A stretch of 64,000 nucleotides of DNA from NCBI GenBank assembly GCA_963843365.1, contig CAWJKG010000002.1:1240001-1304000 (forward strand), given 5' to 3'. Positions 56,777-64,000 of the stretch are shown here, one piece after another (position 1 is the stretch's first letter; each line of letters starts with the position of its first letter). The notes beneath the pieces are model-generated. The model had not been told where the DNA came from. It saw nothing but the letters and a program-made list of their open reading frames with translations, and searched no databases. The translations under genes were made by a program, and so were the position numbers. This stretch comes from Bog-473 sp963843365 (GTDB lineage: Bacteria; Actinomycetota; Acidimicrobiia; Acidimicrobiales; RAAP-2).

Positions 56777-58418
56777 GCCCGGACCCGCTCCCGGCGGGCA
56801 GGTGGCCGTGGACGAGCCGGCGCCGCCACGACGGCACCGCGTCGGGGTACTCACGCCGGGCGTGCGCGCCGCGGCTCTCGGTGCGGGCCAGCGCGGAGGC
56901 CAGCAGCGCCTCCGCCAGGCACAGAAGGTTGGCCAGCTCGCCGGCGGCGGTCGAGCCGGATGCGTCGCCGAGCAACGAGGAGGCCTCCTCGACCGCGGCC
57001 CGCGCCCCGGCCAGCGACTCGGCGCTGCGCACCACGCCGGCGCCCCGCGTCATGGCGCGCTGCACGGTGTCGCGCAGCTTGGTCACGTCGACCCCCGGCC
57101 ACCGCTCCGATTCCGGCGGCGCCGGCATGGCGGGTGTCGCCACCGCCGTGCAGCCGATGCCGTCGATCGCCTCCGCCCCCAACACCACCCGCAGCGCGCC
57201 GCTCGCTTCGGGGCTGGCGGCACCGGACGGGATGCGCTCGGCCAGGCGGGCACCGAACACCATGCCTTCGAGGAGCGAATTGGAGGCCAGCCGGTTGGCC
57301 CCGTGCACGCCGGTGCAGGCGACCTCCCCCACCGCCCACAGGCCGGGCAGCGCGGTGGCGCCCCAGAGATCGGTCACCACGCCTCCGGACAGGTGGTGGG
57401 CGGCGGGCGCGATCGGCAGCCAGTCCGCCTGCGGGTCGAGCCCGATGGACGCCAGGGAGGTGGCGATCGTCGGGAAGCGGGACGAGAAGCGCTCGAGTCC
57501 GGTCGCATCGAGCCACAGGTGGTCGACGCCCTGCTCGGCCATGCGCGCCGCCATGGCCCGGCTGACCACGTCGCGCGGCGCCAGCTCGTCGACGAAGCGC
57601 TTGCCGTCGCGGTCGCGCAACAACGCGCCGTGGCCGCGCAGCGCCTCGGAGAGCAGCGGGCGCGGCATGGCCGGATGGTGCAACGCCGTGGGGTGGAACT
57701 GCACGAACTCCACGTCGGCCGTGGGCACGCCGGCGCGCAGCGCCATGGCCACGCCGTCGCCGGTGGACTCGGGTGGGTTGGTGGTGACCGAGAAGAGCTG
57801 GCCGGCGCCGCCCGTGGCGAGCACGACGTGGTCGGCCCGGATGGCGACGGGGCCGTCCGTCGCGCCGGGCGGCAGTGCCCGCACGCCGACGCAGCGCCCG
57901 CCCTCCACGAGGAGATCGAGCGCGAACCAGCCCTCGAGCACGGCGCTGGCCGAACGGTAGGTGGCGTCGACGAGCGCCCGCTCCACCTCGGCTCCGGTGG
58001 CGGCGCCCCCGGCGTGGACGATGCGCGGCCGCGAGTGACCTCCCTCGCGCGCCAGCGCCAGCAGGCCGGTGGCCTCGCGGTCGAACTCGACCCCCAGAGC
58101 GATGAGCTCGTGCACGCGGCCCGGGCCCTCGTCAACCAGAATGCGAACCGCCTCTTCGTCGCAGAGGCCGGCCCCCGCCGCCAGCGTGTCGGCCAGGTGG
58201 AGGTCGGTCGAGTCCTCGTCCGCGCCGAGCACGGCGGCGACACCGCCCTGGGCCCAGCGCGTCGCCGACTGCGACAGCACGCCCTTGGTCAGCACCCCGA
58301 GGGAGAGCGACGGTGCGGGCCCGCCCGGGCCGGCCAGGCGCACGGCTGCCGACAGCCCGGCGACGCCGCTTCCGAGGACCAGGACGTCGAAGGGTCCGGG
58401 CCGGGCCCCCGTGGTCAC
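56769..58418 (-). CDS. nadB: L-aspartate oxidase
   Basis: NadB oxidises L-aspartate to iminoaspartate for quinolinate synthesis. The N-terminal FAD site is FDVLVLGSGVAGLSAAVRLA; ATRWAQGGVAAVL, EFVQFHPTALHHP, HHLSGGVVTDLWGATALPGL and ACTGVHGANRLASNSLLEG are the active-site and FAD motifs shared with succinate dehydrogenase flavoproteins. The 549-residue length is typical. The GTG start overlaps the panD stop, and nadC starts inside its 3' end. The route needs NadA, which is not seen here. Confidence 0.96.
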   Translation of the reverse strand: MTTGARPGPFDVLVLGSGVAGLSAAVRLAGPGGPAPSLSLGVLTKGVLSQSATRWAQGGVAAVLGADEDSTDLHLADTLAAGAGLCDEEAVRILVDEGPGRVHELIALGVEFDREATGLLALAREGGHSRPRIVHAGGAATGAEVERALVDATYRSASAVLEGWFALDLLVEGGRCVGVRALPPGATDGPVAIRADHVVLATGGAGQLFSVTTNPPESTGDGVAMALRAGVPTADVEFVQFHPTALHHPAMPRPLLSEALRGHGALLRDRDGKRFVDELAPRDVVSRAMAARMAEQGVDHLWLDATGLERFSSRFPTIATSLASIGLDPQADWLPIAPAAHHLSGGVVTDLWGATALPGLWAVGEVACTGVHGANRLASNSLLEGMVFGARLAERIPSGAASPEASGALRVVLGAEAIDGIGCTAVATPAMPAPPESERWPGVDVTKLRDTVQRAMTRGAGVVRSAESLAGARAAVEEASSLLGDASGSTAAGELANLLCLAEALLASALARTESRGAHARREYPDAVPSWRRRLVHGHLPAGSGSGHG

Positions 58419-58807
58419 GCCGGTTCGGTCAGCGTGAGTTCGGCATCGAGGTGCGCCGACGCCTCGTCGATGACCCGGTTGCGCCCGTCGACGTGGACGA
58501 CGCGTGGCACGTAGCTCTCGAGCTCGGCCCGCTCGTAGTCGGCGTAGGTGATGATGATCACCCTGTCGCCCGGCTGCACCAGGCGGGCCGCCGCCCCGTT
58601 CAGGCAGACCTGGCCCCGCTCCCCCTCGATGGCGTACGTCTCGAACCGCGCCCCGTTGTCGATGTCGAGGACGGTCACCTGCTCGTAGGGAAGGATGTCG
58701 GCCAGCGCGAGCAGCTCGGTGTCGATCGACACCGAGCCCACGTAGTGCAGGTTGGCCCCGGTCACCGTGGCCCGGTGGATCTTGGACTTCATCATGCGGC
58801 GGCGCAT
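58415..58807 (-). CDS. panD: Aspartate 1-decarboxylase (pyruvoyl type)
   Basis: PanD decarboxylates aspartate to beta-alanine for pantothenate. It is made as a proenzyme that cuts itself between G24 and S25 (HYVGSVSID), the serine becoming the pyruvoyl group. The positions match those of the E. coli enzyme when the start is at 58807. KIHRATVTGANL and VDIDNGARFETY-type segments are present, and the 130-residue length fits. It begins 4 nt after panC, and nadB overlaps its stop. Confidence 0.96.
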   Translation of the reverse strand: MRRRMMKSKIHRATVTGANLHYVGSVSIDTELLALADILPYEQVTVLDIDNGARFETYAIEGERGQVCLNGAAARLVQPGDRVIIITYADYERAELESYVPRVVHVDGRNRVIDEASAHLDAELTLTEPA

Positions 58808-58811
58808 CGGC

Positions 58812-59735
58812 TCACCCGATCCTTTCCAGTTGGCGCGCCGGCGCGCCGGCGCCGCCGGCGGGGACCTCGTCGGCCGCGTCGAGCGCGGCGCTGTTGTCGA
58901 TCAGCCGGACCGGGCCGACCTGGGCCGCGATCAGCAGGCGCAGCGACCCGGGGTCGTCGATCGCGGTCACCTCGTCGAGCGTGCGGGCGTCGACCGCCAC
59001 CGCGTAGTCGAGCGCCACCGCCGGCTCGACCTCGACCGCGGCGCGCATGGCCCGCGCCACGGCCTCCCCCGAGCGCGCGCCGGCGGCCAGGGCGGCGCGG
59101 CCGGCGGCCAGGGCGCGCGACAACGCCACGGCAGCCTGCCGCTGTTCGGCCGAGAGCCGGACGTTGCGGCTCGACAGCGCCAGTCCGTCCGCCTCGCGCA
59201 CGATCGGACAGCCGACGACGTCGACGGGCAGCGCCAGCTCGGTGGCCATGCGGCGCACGACGGCCAATTGTTGGAAGTCCTTCAGTCCGAAGTAGGCCCG
59301 GCAGGGTCCGGCAATGGCGAACAGCTTGGCCACGACGGTGGCCACGCCGTCGAAGTGGCCGCGACGGGACGCCCCCTCCCAGCGCTCGCTCACGCCGCCC
59401 ACCGAGACGGTCGTCGCCGGCGCGGCGGGCCACGACGGGTACATCTCGCCCACGCTCGGCACGAAGACGACATCGGCCCCCGACTCGGCGCACACCTCCA
59501 GGTCGCGCGCCAGTGTCCTGGGGTAGTGCGCGATGTCCTGGGGATCACCGAACTGCAGGGGGTTCACGAAGATGCTGACCACCACCACGTCGCACTCGGC
59601 CCGGGCCCGGACGAGCAGCGAGACGTGGCCCTCGTGCAATGCGCCCATGGTCGGCACCAGGCCGACCAGTCGGCCGGCGGCGCGCGCCGGGTCGAGCGCG
59701 TCCCGGCACTCGGCGACGGTCTCGACGACGTCCAC
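58812..59735 (-). CDS. panC: Pantothenate synthetase
   Basis: PanC joins pantoate and beta-alanine using ATP. The HIGH-type motif is TMGALHEGHVSLLVRA, with VVVSIFVNPLQFGDPQDI, YFGLKDFQQLAVVRRM (the KMSKS-equivalent region follows at LSSRNVRLS) and DYAVAVDARTLDEV. The 307-residue length is slightly above average because of a C-terminal tail. It lies between the DUF2520 gene and panD. panB and panE are not in the window. Confidence 0.96.
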   Translation of the reverse strand: MDVVETVAECRDALDPARAAGRLVGLVPTMGALHEGHVSLLVRARAECDVVVVSIFVNPLQFGDPQDIAHYPRTLARDLEVCAESGADVVFVPSVGEMYPSWPAAPATTVSVGGVSERWEGASRRGHFDGVATVVAKLFAIAGPCRAYFGLKDFQQLAVVRRMATELALPVDVVGCPIVREADGLALSSRNVRLSAEQRQAAVALSRALAAGRAALAAGARSGEAVARAMRAAVEVEPAVALDYAVAVDARTLDEVTAIDDPGSLRLLIAAQVGPVRLIDNSAALDAADEVPAGGAGAPARQLERIG

Positions 59736-59746
59736 GCCGGGCTGCC

Positions 59747-60490
59747 CTAGACCGCCGCCGGCTCGGCCGGCACCGCGGCGTCCTCGTGGGCCAGGCGGGT
59801 GGCCAGCGCCGCGCCGGACTGGTACCCGGCGCGTTCCGACTCGGGCAGGGCGTCGAGGTGGCGGCTCAGCGTGGCCCAGTCGCCGCGGCGGGCCGGGCCC
59901 GTCAGCGCAGGGCCCGCCCCCAGCGCCTCCACGTCGTCGACGGCGGCCCGGGTCAGCGGGAGGAACGACTCGAGGTCGAGACCGACGGAGGCCGCCACGC
60001 GCTCGACCTGTCCCAGCAGGGCCACCACGTGGTTGGCCGCAATGCAGGCAGCGGCGTGGTAGGCGGCCCGGTCGCCGTCGGCCACCTCGACCACGCGTCC
60101 ACCGAGGCTGGCGACCATGGCGCGGGCGAGGGGCGCGCCGGCCACGGCGAAGGTGACGCCCGAGACGAGGCGGGCGGCGCCAACCTCGCCGTTGGGCAGC
60201 GGCACCAGTGGGTGCACGGCCGCCCGCGCCGGGTGGGGCGCCAGGGCGTCGAGTCCCAGGGAGCCCGAGAGGTGGGCCACCGTGGTGCCCGGTGACGGCG
60301 CCACGGCTGCCGCGACCTCGGCCACCACGTCGTCGGGCGTGGCGATCACGAGCAGGTCGACGCCGTCGGCGGCGCGGGTCAACTCGTCGTGTCGCCCGAG
60401 GAACCCGGCGAACGCCCAGCCGCGCGCCGAGAGCGCGGCGGCCAGGGACGTGCCGGCCCGACCGGGACCGATGATCCGGATGGAGTGCAT
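59747..60490 (-). CDS. Rossmann-fold DUF2520 oxidoreductase-like protein
   Basis: A 247-residue protein with an N-terminal NAD(P)-binding fold (IRIIGPGRAGTSLAAALSARG, then VDLLVIATPDD and GTTVAHLSGSLGLDALAP) and a C-terminal helical DUF2520 domain (AAYHAAACIAANHVVALLGQ, FLPLTRAAVDDVEALG). The layout resembles F420-dependent or ketopantoate/6-phosphogluconate-type reductases. Because it directly precedes panC and no panE is near, a ketopantoate-reductase role is conceivable but unproven. GGAGG lies upstream of the ATG. Confidence 0.87.
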   Translation of the reverse strand: MHSIRIIGPGRAGTSLAAALSARGWAFAGFLGRHDELTRAADGVDLLVIATPDDVVAEVAAAVAPSPGTTVAHLSGSLGLDALAPHPARAAVHPLVPLPNGEVGAARLVSGVTFAVAGAPLARAMVASLGGRVVEVADGDRAAYHAAACIAANHVVALLGQVERVAASVGLDLESFLPLTRAAVDDVEALGAGPALTGPARRGDWATLSRHLDALPESERAGYQSGAALATRLAHEDAAVPAEPAAV

Positions 60491-60558
60491 CTGACCTCCT
60501 TCGGCGTTCCAGCCCCTTGCGGGTGCCGTTCGCCTACAGACGATCGAAGAAACGAGGT

Positions 60559-61047
60559 CTACAGACTACCCACAGCGGCCACCTCGCCACCAGCGGCGCT
60601 GAGCTGGTCTGATGTCACCAGGTCGGGGGCCAGGTCCGCCAACGGCTGCACGACGAAGCGCCGCTCCCACAGGCGGGGGTGCGGCACGGTGAGATCCTCC
60701 TCGTCCACGGCCCAGCCCTCGACCCAGAGGACGTCGGCGTCGAGCGTGCGCGGGCCCCAGCGCTCCGTGCGCACCCTGGCGGCAGCCGCCTCGAGGGCGC
60801 GGCACCGTTCGAGCAGGGCGCGGGGCGGGTCGGACGTGGAGAGTTCGACGACCAGGTTCAGGTAGGGATCCTGTCCCTCGGGGCCGCCAACCGGCGCCGT
60901 CTCGTAGAGCGGCGAGACGGCCACGACGTCGCCGCCGGCCCGCAGCCCGTCGACCGCCCGGCGCAGGAAGGAGCGCCGGTCACCCAGGTTCGAGCCCAGC
61001 CCGATGAAGGCACGCCAGGGCGGCGATGCCGCGGCCGCGGCCGTCAT
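60559..61047 (-). CDS. folK: 6-hydroxymethyl-7,8-dihydropterin pyrophosphokinase
   Basis: FolK transfers pyrophosphate from ATP to hydroxymethyl-dihydropterin in folate synthesis. Motifs: FIGLGSNLGDRRSFLRRAV, VSPLYETAPVGGPEGQDPYLNLV, and RWGPRTLDADVLWVEG with VPHPRLWERRFVVQPLADLAP. The 162-residue length is standard. The start shares a base with the folB stop (TGATG). The 68-nt gap after it carries two copies of CTACAGAC (60534 and 60559), without a clear promoter. Confidence 0.96.
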   Translation of the reverse strand: MTAAAAASPPWRAFIGLGSNLGDRRSFLRRAVDGLRAGGDVVAVSPLYETAPVGGPEGQDPYLNLVVELSTSDPPRALLERCRALEAAAARVRTERWGPRTLDADVLWVEGWAVDEEDLTVPHPRLWERRFVVQPLADLAPDLVTSDQLSAAGGEVAAVGSL

Positions 61048-61409
61048 CAGCGGGCGCGCCGCACCCGCACCCCGGTCGAGCCCACGTCGAGGGCCAGTGG
61101 CGGCCGCAACTTGCGCACCGTCACCTCGACGGCCTCGAGCCGGGGGTCGACGATGAGGAGCGCACTGGCCAGGCGCCCGGCCAGTGCTTCGAGCAGCCGG
61201 TACGAACGGCCGCCCACCACGTCGGCCGCAGCCTGGGCCAGCGCGCCATAGTCGACCGTGTCGACCAGGTCGTCGCTCTGCTGGGCGGCCTCCATGTCGA
61301 CCCAGGCCACGATGTCGAGCGAGAACGGCTGCGCCCGGTCACGCTCCTCGGGGAGCACGCCGTGCGTCCCCGTCACGCGCAGGTCGCGGATTTCGATGCG
61401 GTCGCTCAC
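61047..61409 (-). CDS. folB: Dihydroneopterin aldolase
   Basis: FolB cleaves dihydroneopterin to hydroxymethyl-dihydropterin and glycolaldehyde. Seen: IEIRDLRVTGTHGVLPEERDRAQPF, DLVDTVDYGALAQAAADVV, the catalytic glutamate region YRLLEALAGRLASALL, and VEVTVRKLRPPL with the conserved lysine. The 120-residue length is typical. The GTG start overlaps the stop of the phosphatase-like gene upstream (GTGA). Confidence 0.95.
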   Translation of the reverse strand: MSDRIEIRDLRVTGTHGVLPEERDRAQPFSLDIVAWVDMEAAQQSDDLVDTVDYGALAQAAADVVGGRSYRLLEALAGRLASALLIVDPRLEAVEVTVRKLRPPLALDVGSTGVRVRRAR

Positions 61410-61921
61410 CGCGCCTGTCCGCGCGAGGGCATGCCCTCGAGCTCGGACAGCAGCTCACGGCCCGGCTCGCCCATGGCGTGCCCGACGACGCCCTCGACCA
61501 GGGCCACGGCCTGGGGCTGGTTGGCGATGCGCTCCGACCAGACCAGGTACCCGGCCAGCACGCCCATGACGCGGTCGCCCAGCTCGTCCTGGTGCACCAG
61601 GATGCGGAGGCCGGAGGCCAGGGAATCGTCGATGTCCTTGTAACAGGCGGCGAGGACGGGCCGTGGGTCCCCGGTCCGCTCGAGCGGGTAGTGGGCCCAG
61701 GCCAGGCCCTCGTCGTCGTAGGCCGAGAGGTTGTGCGGGGAGGGCAGCAACGAGATGATGCGCCCGAAGCCCTGGACGCGCAGCCAGATGATCTCCTCCT
61801 GGCGCCGCACCCGCCGGTGATTGACCGAGAACCCGCCGGGCCGCTCGCTCACGGCCAGGTGATCGGTGATCACCCAGGTGAAGTTGCGCGGCGGAATGCC
61901 GGCTGCCCACTTGCCCTTCAT
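61406..61921 (-). CDS. Dual-specificity-phosphatase-like protein lacking the catalytic cysteine
   Basis: A 171-residue protein from the ATG at 61921 (ATGA with the folP stop). Its layout follows small dual-specificity phosphatases: NFTWVITDHLAVSERPGG at the start, QEEIIWLRVQGFGRIISLLPSP, AYDDEGLAWAHYPLE, and then the P-loop position ILVHQDELGDRVMGVLAGYLV. Where active enzymes have HCx5R, this has HQx5R, so Q replaces the nucleophile. It is likely a pseudophosphatase or a binding protein. The position within a folate operon suggests a link to pterin phosphate chemistry, by context only. Confidence 0.72.
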   Translation of the reverse strand: MKGKWAAGIPPRNFTWVITDHLAVSERPGGFSVNHRRVRRQEEIIWLRVQGFGRIISLLPSPHNLSAYDDEGLAWAHYPLERTGDPRPVLAACYKDIDDSLASGLRILVHQDELGDRVMGVLAGYLVWSERIANQPQAVALVEGVVGHAMGEPGRELLSELEGMPSRGQAR

Positions 61922-62763
61922 GCGGCAGGACCATACAGCCGCGCCATGTGCACCGTGGCCGCCACGTCGTGGACCCGCACCATCCCCACGCCTGCCACCA
62001 GGGCTGCGGCCTCGGTGGCCAGCGATCCTTCGCCCCGGTCGGCCACCGGCGCCGGCTCGGCAGAGCCGGGCCCTGCGGCCAGGACACCGAGGAAGCGTTT
62101 GCGGCTGGTGCCGACGAGGACGCCGGCGCACCCCGCGGTGGCCGCGGCGTCCACGAGGTGGTCGAGGTGACGCAGCAGGGACAGGTTGTGGGCGGTCGTC
62201 TTCCCGAAGCCGATACCCGGGTCCACCCAGACCTCGGCGACCCCGGCCCGCAGGCCCCGACGGGCCCGTTCGAGCAGGAACGACGAGACCTCCGCTGCCA
62301 CGTCGTCGTAGCGCGGGCCCGCCTGCATGGTCCGCGGCCGGCCCTGCATGTGCATGGCGACCCAGCCGGCGCCGGCGCCCGCGGCCACCTCGAACAGTGA
62401 GGCCGAGATGTCGTTGACCAAGGTGGCCCCTGCGGCCAGGGCGGCCGACGCCACCTCCGGCTTGACGGTGTCGACCGACACCCGCACGGGACGCCCGCGG
62501 CGCGGTGCCGAGGTGGCGGCCGCCGCGGCCAGGGCCTCGACGACGGGGACGACCCTCTCGAGCTCCACGCCCAGCGGCACCGGATCGGCCCCGGGACGGG
62601 ACGACTCCCCGCCGACGTCGATCACGTCGGCACCCGCCGCCATCAGCTCGAGTCCACGGGCGACCGCCGCCTCAGTGGTGGCGTAGAGCCCACCGTCGGA
62701 GAACGAGTCGGGCGTCACGTTGAGCACCCCCATCACGAGGGGCCCGGGCGCGCCCTGCGGCAC
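61918..62763 (-). CDS. folP: Dihydropteroate synthase
   Basis: FolP couples hydroxymethyl-dihydropterin pyrophosphate and p-aminobenzoate. The GTG at 62763, with GAGGA just upstream and 5 nt after the folE stop, gives 281 residues, the normal size. Motifs: LVMGVLNVTPDSFSDGG, DVIDVGGESSRPGADPV, VSVDTVKPEVASAAL, LVNDIS, VDPGIGFGKTTAHNL and GTSRKRFLG. An open frame further upstream to 62892 lies inside folE and is ignored. The next gene starts on its stop codon. Confidence 0.96.
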   Translation of the reverse strand: MPQGAPGPLVMGVLNVTPDSFSDGGLYATTEAAVARGLELMAAGADVIDVGGESSRPGADPVPLGVELERVVPVVEALAAAAATSAPRRGRPVRVSVDTVKPEVASAALAAGATLVNDISASLFEVAAGAGAGWVAMHMQGRPRTMQAGPRYDDVAAEVSSFLLERARRGLRAGVAEVWVDPGIGFGKTTAHNLSLLRHLDHLVDAAATAGCAGVLVGTSRKRFLGVLAAGPGSAEPAPVADRGEGSLATEAAALVAGVGMVRVHDVAATVHMARLYGPAA

Positions 62764-62768
62764 GGTCC

Positions 62769-63338
62769 TCAGTGGCCCCGGATGAACTGCATGGCCTCCG
62801 CCCGGGTGGCCACGTCGGTGCGGAAGAGCCCGCGCACCGACGACGTGACCGTCACCGTCCCCGGCTTCTTGACGCCACGCATCGACATGCACAGGTGCTC
62901 GGCCTCAATGACGACGAGCACGCCGCGGGGGGCCAGGACGCCGTCGATGGCGTCTGCGATCTGGGTGGTCATGCGCTCCTGCACCTGCAGGCGGCGGGCG
63001 TAACCGTCGACGAGGCGGGCCAGCTTCGACAGGCCGGTGATGCGGCCGTCCTCCGCCGGGATGTAGGCCACGTGCGCCTTGCCCAGGAACGGGACGAGAT
63101 GGTGTTCGCACAACGAGGCGAACGGGATGTCGCGCACCATCACCATTTCGTCGTGCTCGGCCGCGAAGGTGACCTCCAGGTGGCGGGCCGGGTCGTCGTG
63201 CAGGCCGGAGAACAGCTCCTCATACATGGACGCCACGCGCGTGGGGGTGGCCACCAGGCCGTCACGGTCGGGGTCCTCCCCGATGGCGATGAGGATCTCG
63301 TGCACGGCGGCGCGCACCCGTTCGACGTCGACGCTCAC
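62769..63338 (-). CDS. folE: GTP cyclohydrolase I
   Basis: FolE turns GTP into dihydroneopterin triphosphate, the first step of folate synthesis. The zinc and active-site motifs are visible: FASLCEHHLVPFLGKAHVAYIP, then ITGLSKLARLVDGYARRLQVQERMT (split here by function: GLSKLARLV and QVQERMT), and EAEHLCMSMRGVKKPG. The 189-residue length fits. Its start overlaps the hpt stop by 4 nt (63335-63338). Confidence 0.97.
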   Translation of the reverse strand: MSVDVERVRAAVHEILIAIGEDPDRDGLVATPTRVASMYEELFSGLHDDPARHLEVTFAAEHDEMVMVRDIPFASLCEHHLVPFLGKAHVAYIPAEDGRITGLSKLARLVDGYARRLQVQERMTTQIADAIDGVLAPRGVLVVIEAEHLCMSMRGVKKPGTVTVTSSVRGLFRTDVATRAEAMQFIRGH

Positions 63339-63907
63339 GTTGCTGCTCCCTTGTACCGGTGGACCCCGCGGAGGTTGCGGTAGCGCTCGGCCACGTCGAG
63401 GCCGTAGCCGACCACGAACTCCGGCGGAATGGTGAAGCCGATGTAGCGCAGGTCGAGATCGACCCGTTGCTCGCCTTCCTTCACCAGGAGGGCACAGATC
63501 TCGACGCTCTTCGGGGACCGCGCCGTCAGGTAGCGCCGGAGGTAGTTCAAGGTGAGGCCGCTGTCGATGATGTCCTCGACCACCAGCACGTGGCGCCCCT
63601 CGAGCTCGGAGTCCAGGTCCTTGACGATGCGCACGACGCCCGACGTCTTCGTGGCGCTGCCATAGGAGGAGACGGCCATGAAGTCCACGTCGACCGGCAG
63701 GGCGATGGCCCGGCAGAGATCGCTCATGAAGAGCATGGCTCCCTTCAGGACCGCCACGAGCAGCGGTGCCTCGGCGGCATAGTCCGCGGTGATCTCCTCA
63801 CCGAGCTCGGCCACCCGCGCCGCCAGGCGCTCGGCCTCCACCAGCACGGGACCCACGTCTGGTGCAGCCCAGGACGGGACGCCCGCTCCGGACTCGTCGA
63901 GGGTCAC
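63335..63907 (-). CDS. hpt: Hypoxanthine phosphoribosyltransferase
   Basis: Hpt salvages hypoxanthine or guanine with PRPP. The PRPP site is VLVVEDIIDSGLTLNYL; LVAVLKGAMLFMSDL and FMAVSSYGSATKTSGVV are the other conserved loops, and EFVVGYGLDVAERYRNL the C-terminal base-binding part. The GTG at 63907 is chosen: TATTGT ends 7 nt upstream, which would suit a leaderless mRNA. A longer frame to 63970 has a basic leader of low quality. It appears to open the folate-CoA-NAD operon. Confidence 0.93.
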   Translation of the reverse strand: MTLDESGAGVPSWAAPDVGPVLVEAERLAARVAELGEEITADYAAEAPLLVAVLKGAMLFMSDLCRAIALPVDVDFMAVSSYGSATKTSGVVRIVKDLDSELEGRHVLVVEDIIDSGLTLNYLRRYLTARSPKSVEICALLVKEGEQRVDLDLRYIGFTIPPEFVVGYGLDVAERYRNLRGVHRYKGAAT

Positions 63908-64000
63908 CGGCGTGACAATACCGGAGCGCCGACTCGGCTCGACCCGGAGCCGGCCGCCGCTGCGCCGCACCCGCTGCCCGCCCGCCAGCTCCGTGCCCCG

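Noticed and set aside
60534..60566. Two CTACAGAC copies 25 nt apart in the folK-DUF2520 gap as an operator
   Set aside because: One copy includes the folK stop codon; two 8-mers alone are too little evidence.
63908..64000. Possible 3' end of tilS upstream of hpt
   Set aside because: The neighbourhood makes tilS likely, but the 90 nt left in the window show no recognisable TilS segment, so no feature is called.

Overview
The window is a high-GC, gene-dense piece of an actinobacterial chromosome. The gene set suggests a lineage near Acidimicrobiia: the radA-disA-carD-ispD-ispF-rlmB block, a HemQ-type coproheme decarboxylase, a HrcA/CIRCE-controlled groEL, glucosyl-3-phosphoglycerate synthase, a tRNA with encoded CCA, and many GTG starts with ATGA/GTGA stop-start overlaps. 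The class is an inference from gene content; no rRNA is present to test it.

Layout. 1-2.1 kb: the 3' part of larC (nickel-pincer cofactor) coupled to a PLP decarboxylase. 2.1-9.1 kb: a minus-strand group (SRPBCC protein, ODP-like MBL hydrolase, DHA2-type MFS exporter, coupled lipoprotein, amidase, DsbA-like protein) with a divergent leaderless tetR, followed by an ICMT-like membrane methyltransferase. 9.2-12.5 kb: a secreted repeat protein, a Nudix-GNAT pair and a small Cys-rich protein. 12.5-18 kb: NIL-domain protein and larE, hemQ, groEL with a perfect CIRCE, and a threonine-synthase-like gene plus a MoaD/ThiS-like sulfur carrier behind a SAM-I-type riboswitch. 18-22.4 kb: gpgS, a trehalose-phosphate-synthase-like gene, a trehalose-phosphatase-like gene, a LytR_C protein, tRNA-Thr(UGU) and mscL. 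22.5-31 kb: rlmB, ispF, ispD, carD, disA, radA, a GNAT protein and clpC. 31-32.5 kb: a polyprenyl diphosphate synthase and a small secreted protein.

32.7-53.3 kb is one giant minus-strand gene for a surface or secreted protein of about 6,800 residues. It has a signal segment, three RCC1-type propellers of seven blades each with Ig-like spacers, five more spacer-type Ig domains, about five and a half Gly/Thr-rich beta-helix-like repeats of about 165 aa, and about 37 Big_1-type Ig domains, many nearly identical at DNA level (312-nt period, with a 1,563-nt higher-order period). Its frame is broken by some twenty small indels.

53.6-63.9 kb is a compact minus-strand cofactor operon: hpt, folE, folP, a phosphatase-fold protein lacking the catalytic Cys, folB, folK, a DUF2520 protein, panC, panD, nadB, nadC, coaX and lysS. 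It joins folate, CoA and NAD synthesis to lysyl-tRNA synthetase.

One- or two-base frameshifts also break several single-copy housekeeping genes (lysS, radA, rlmB, mscL, the otsA-like gene and a GNAT gene). That pattern points to residual sequence or assembly errors rather than decay. These genes are annotated across the break, with the break position given.
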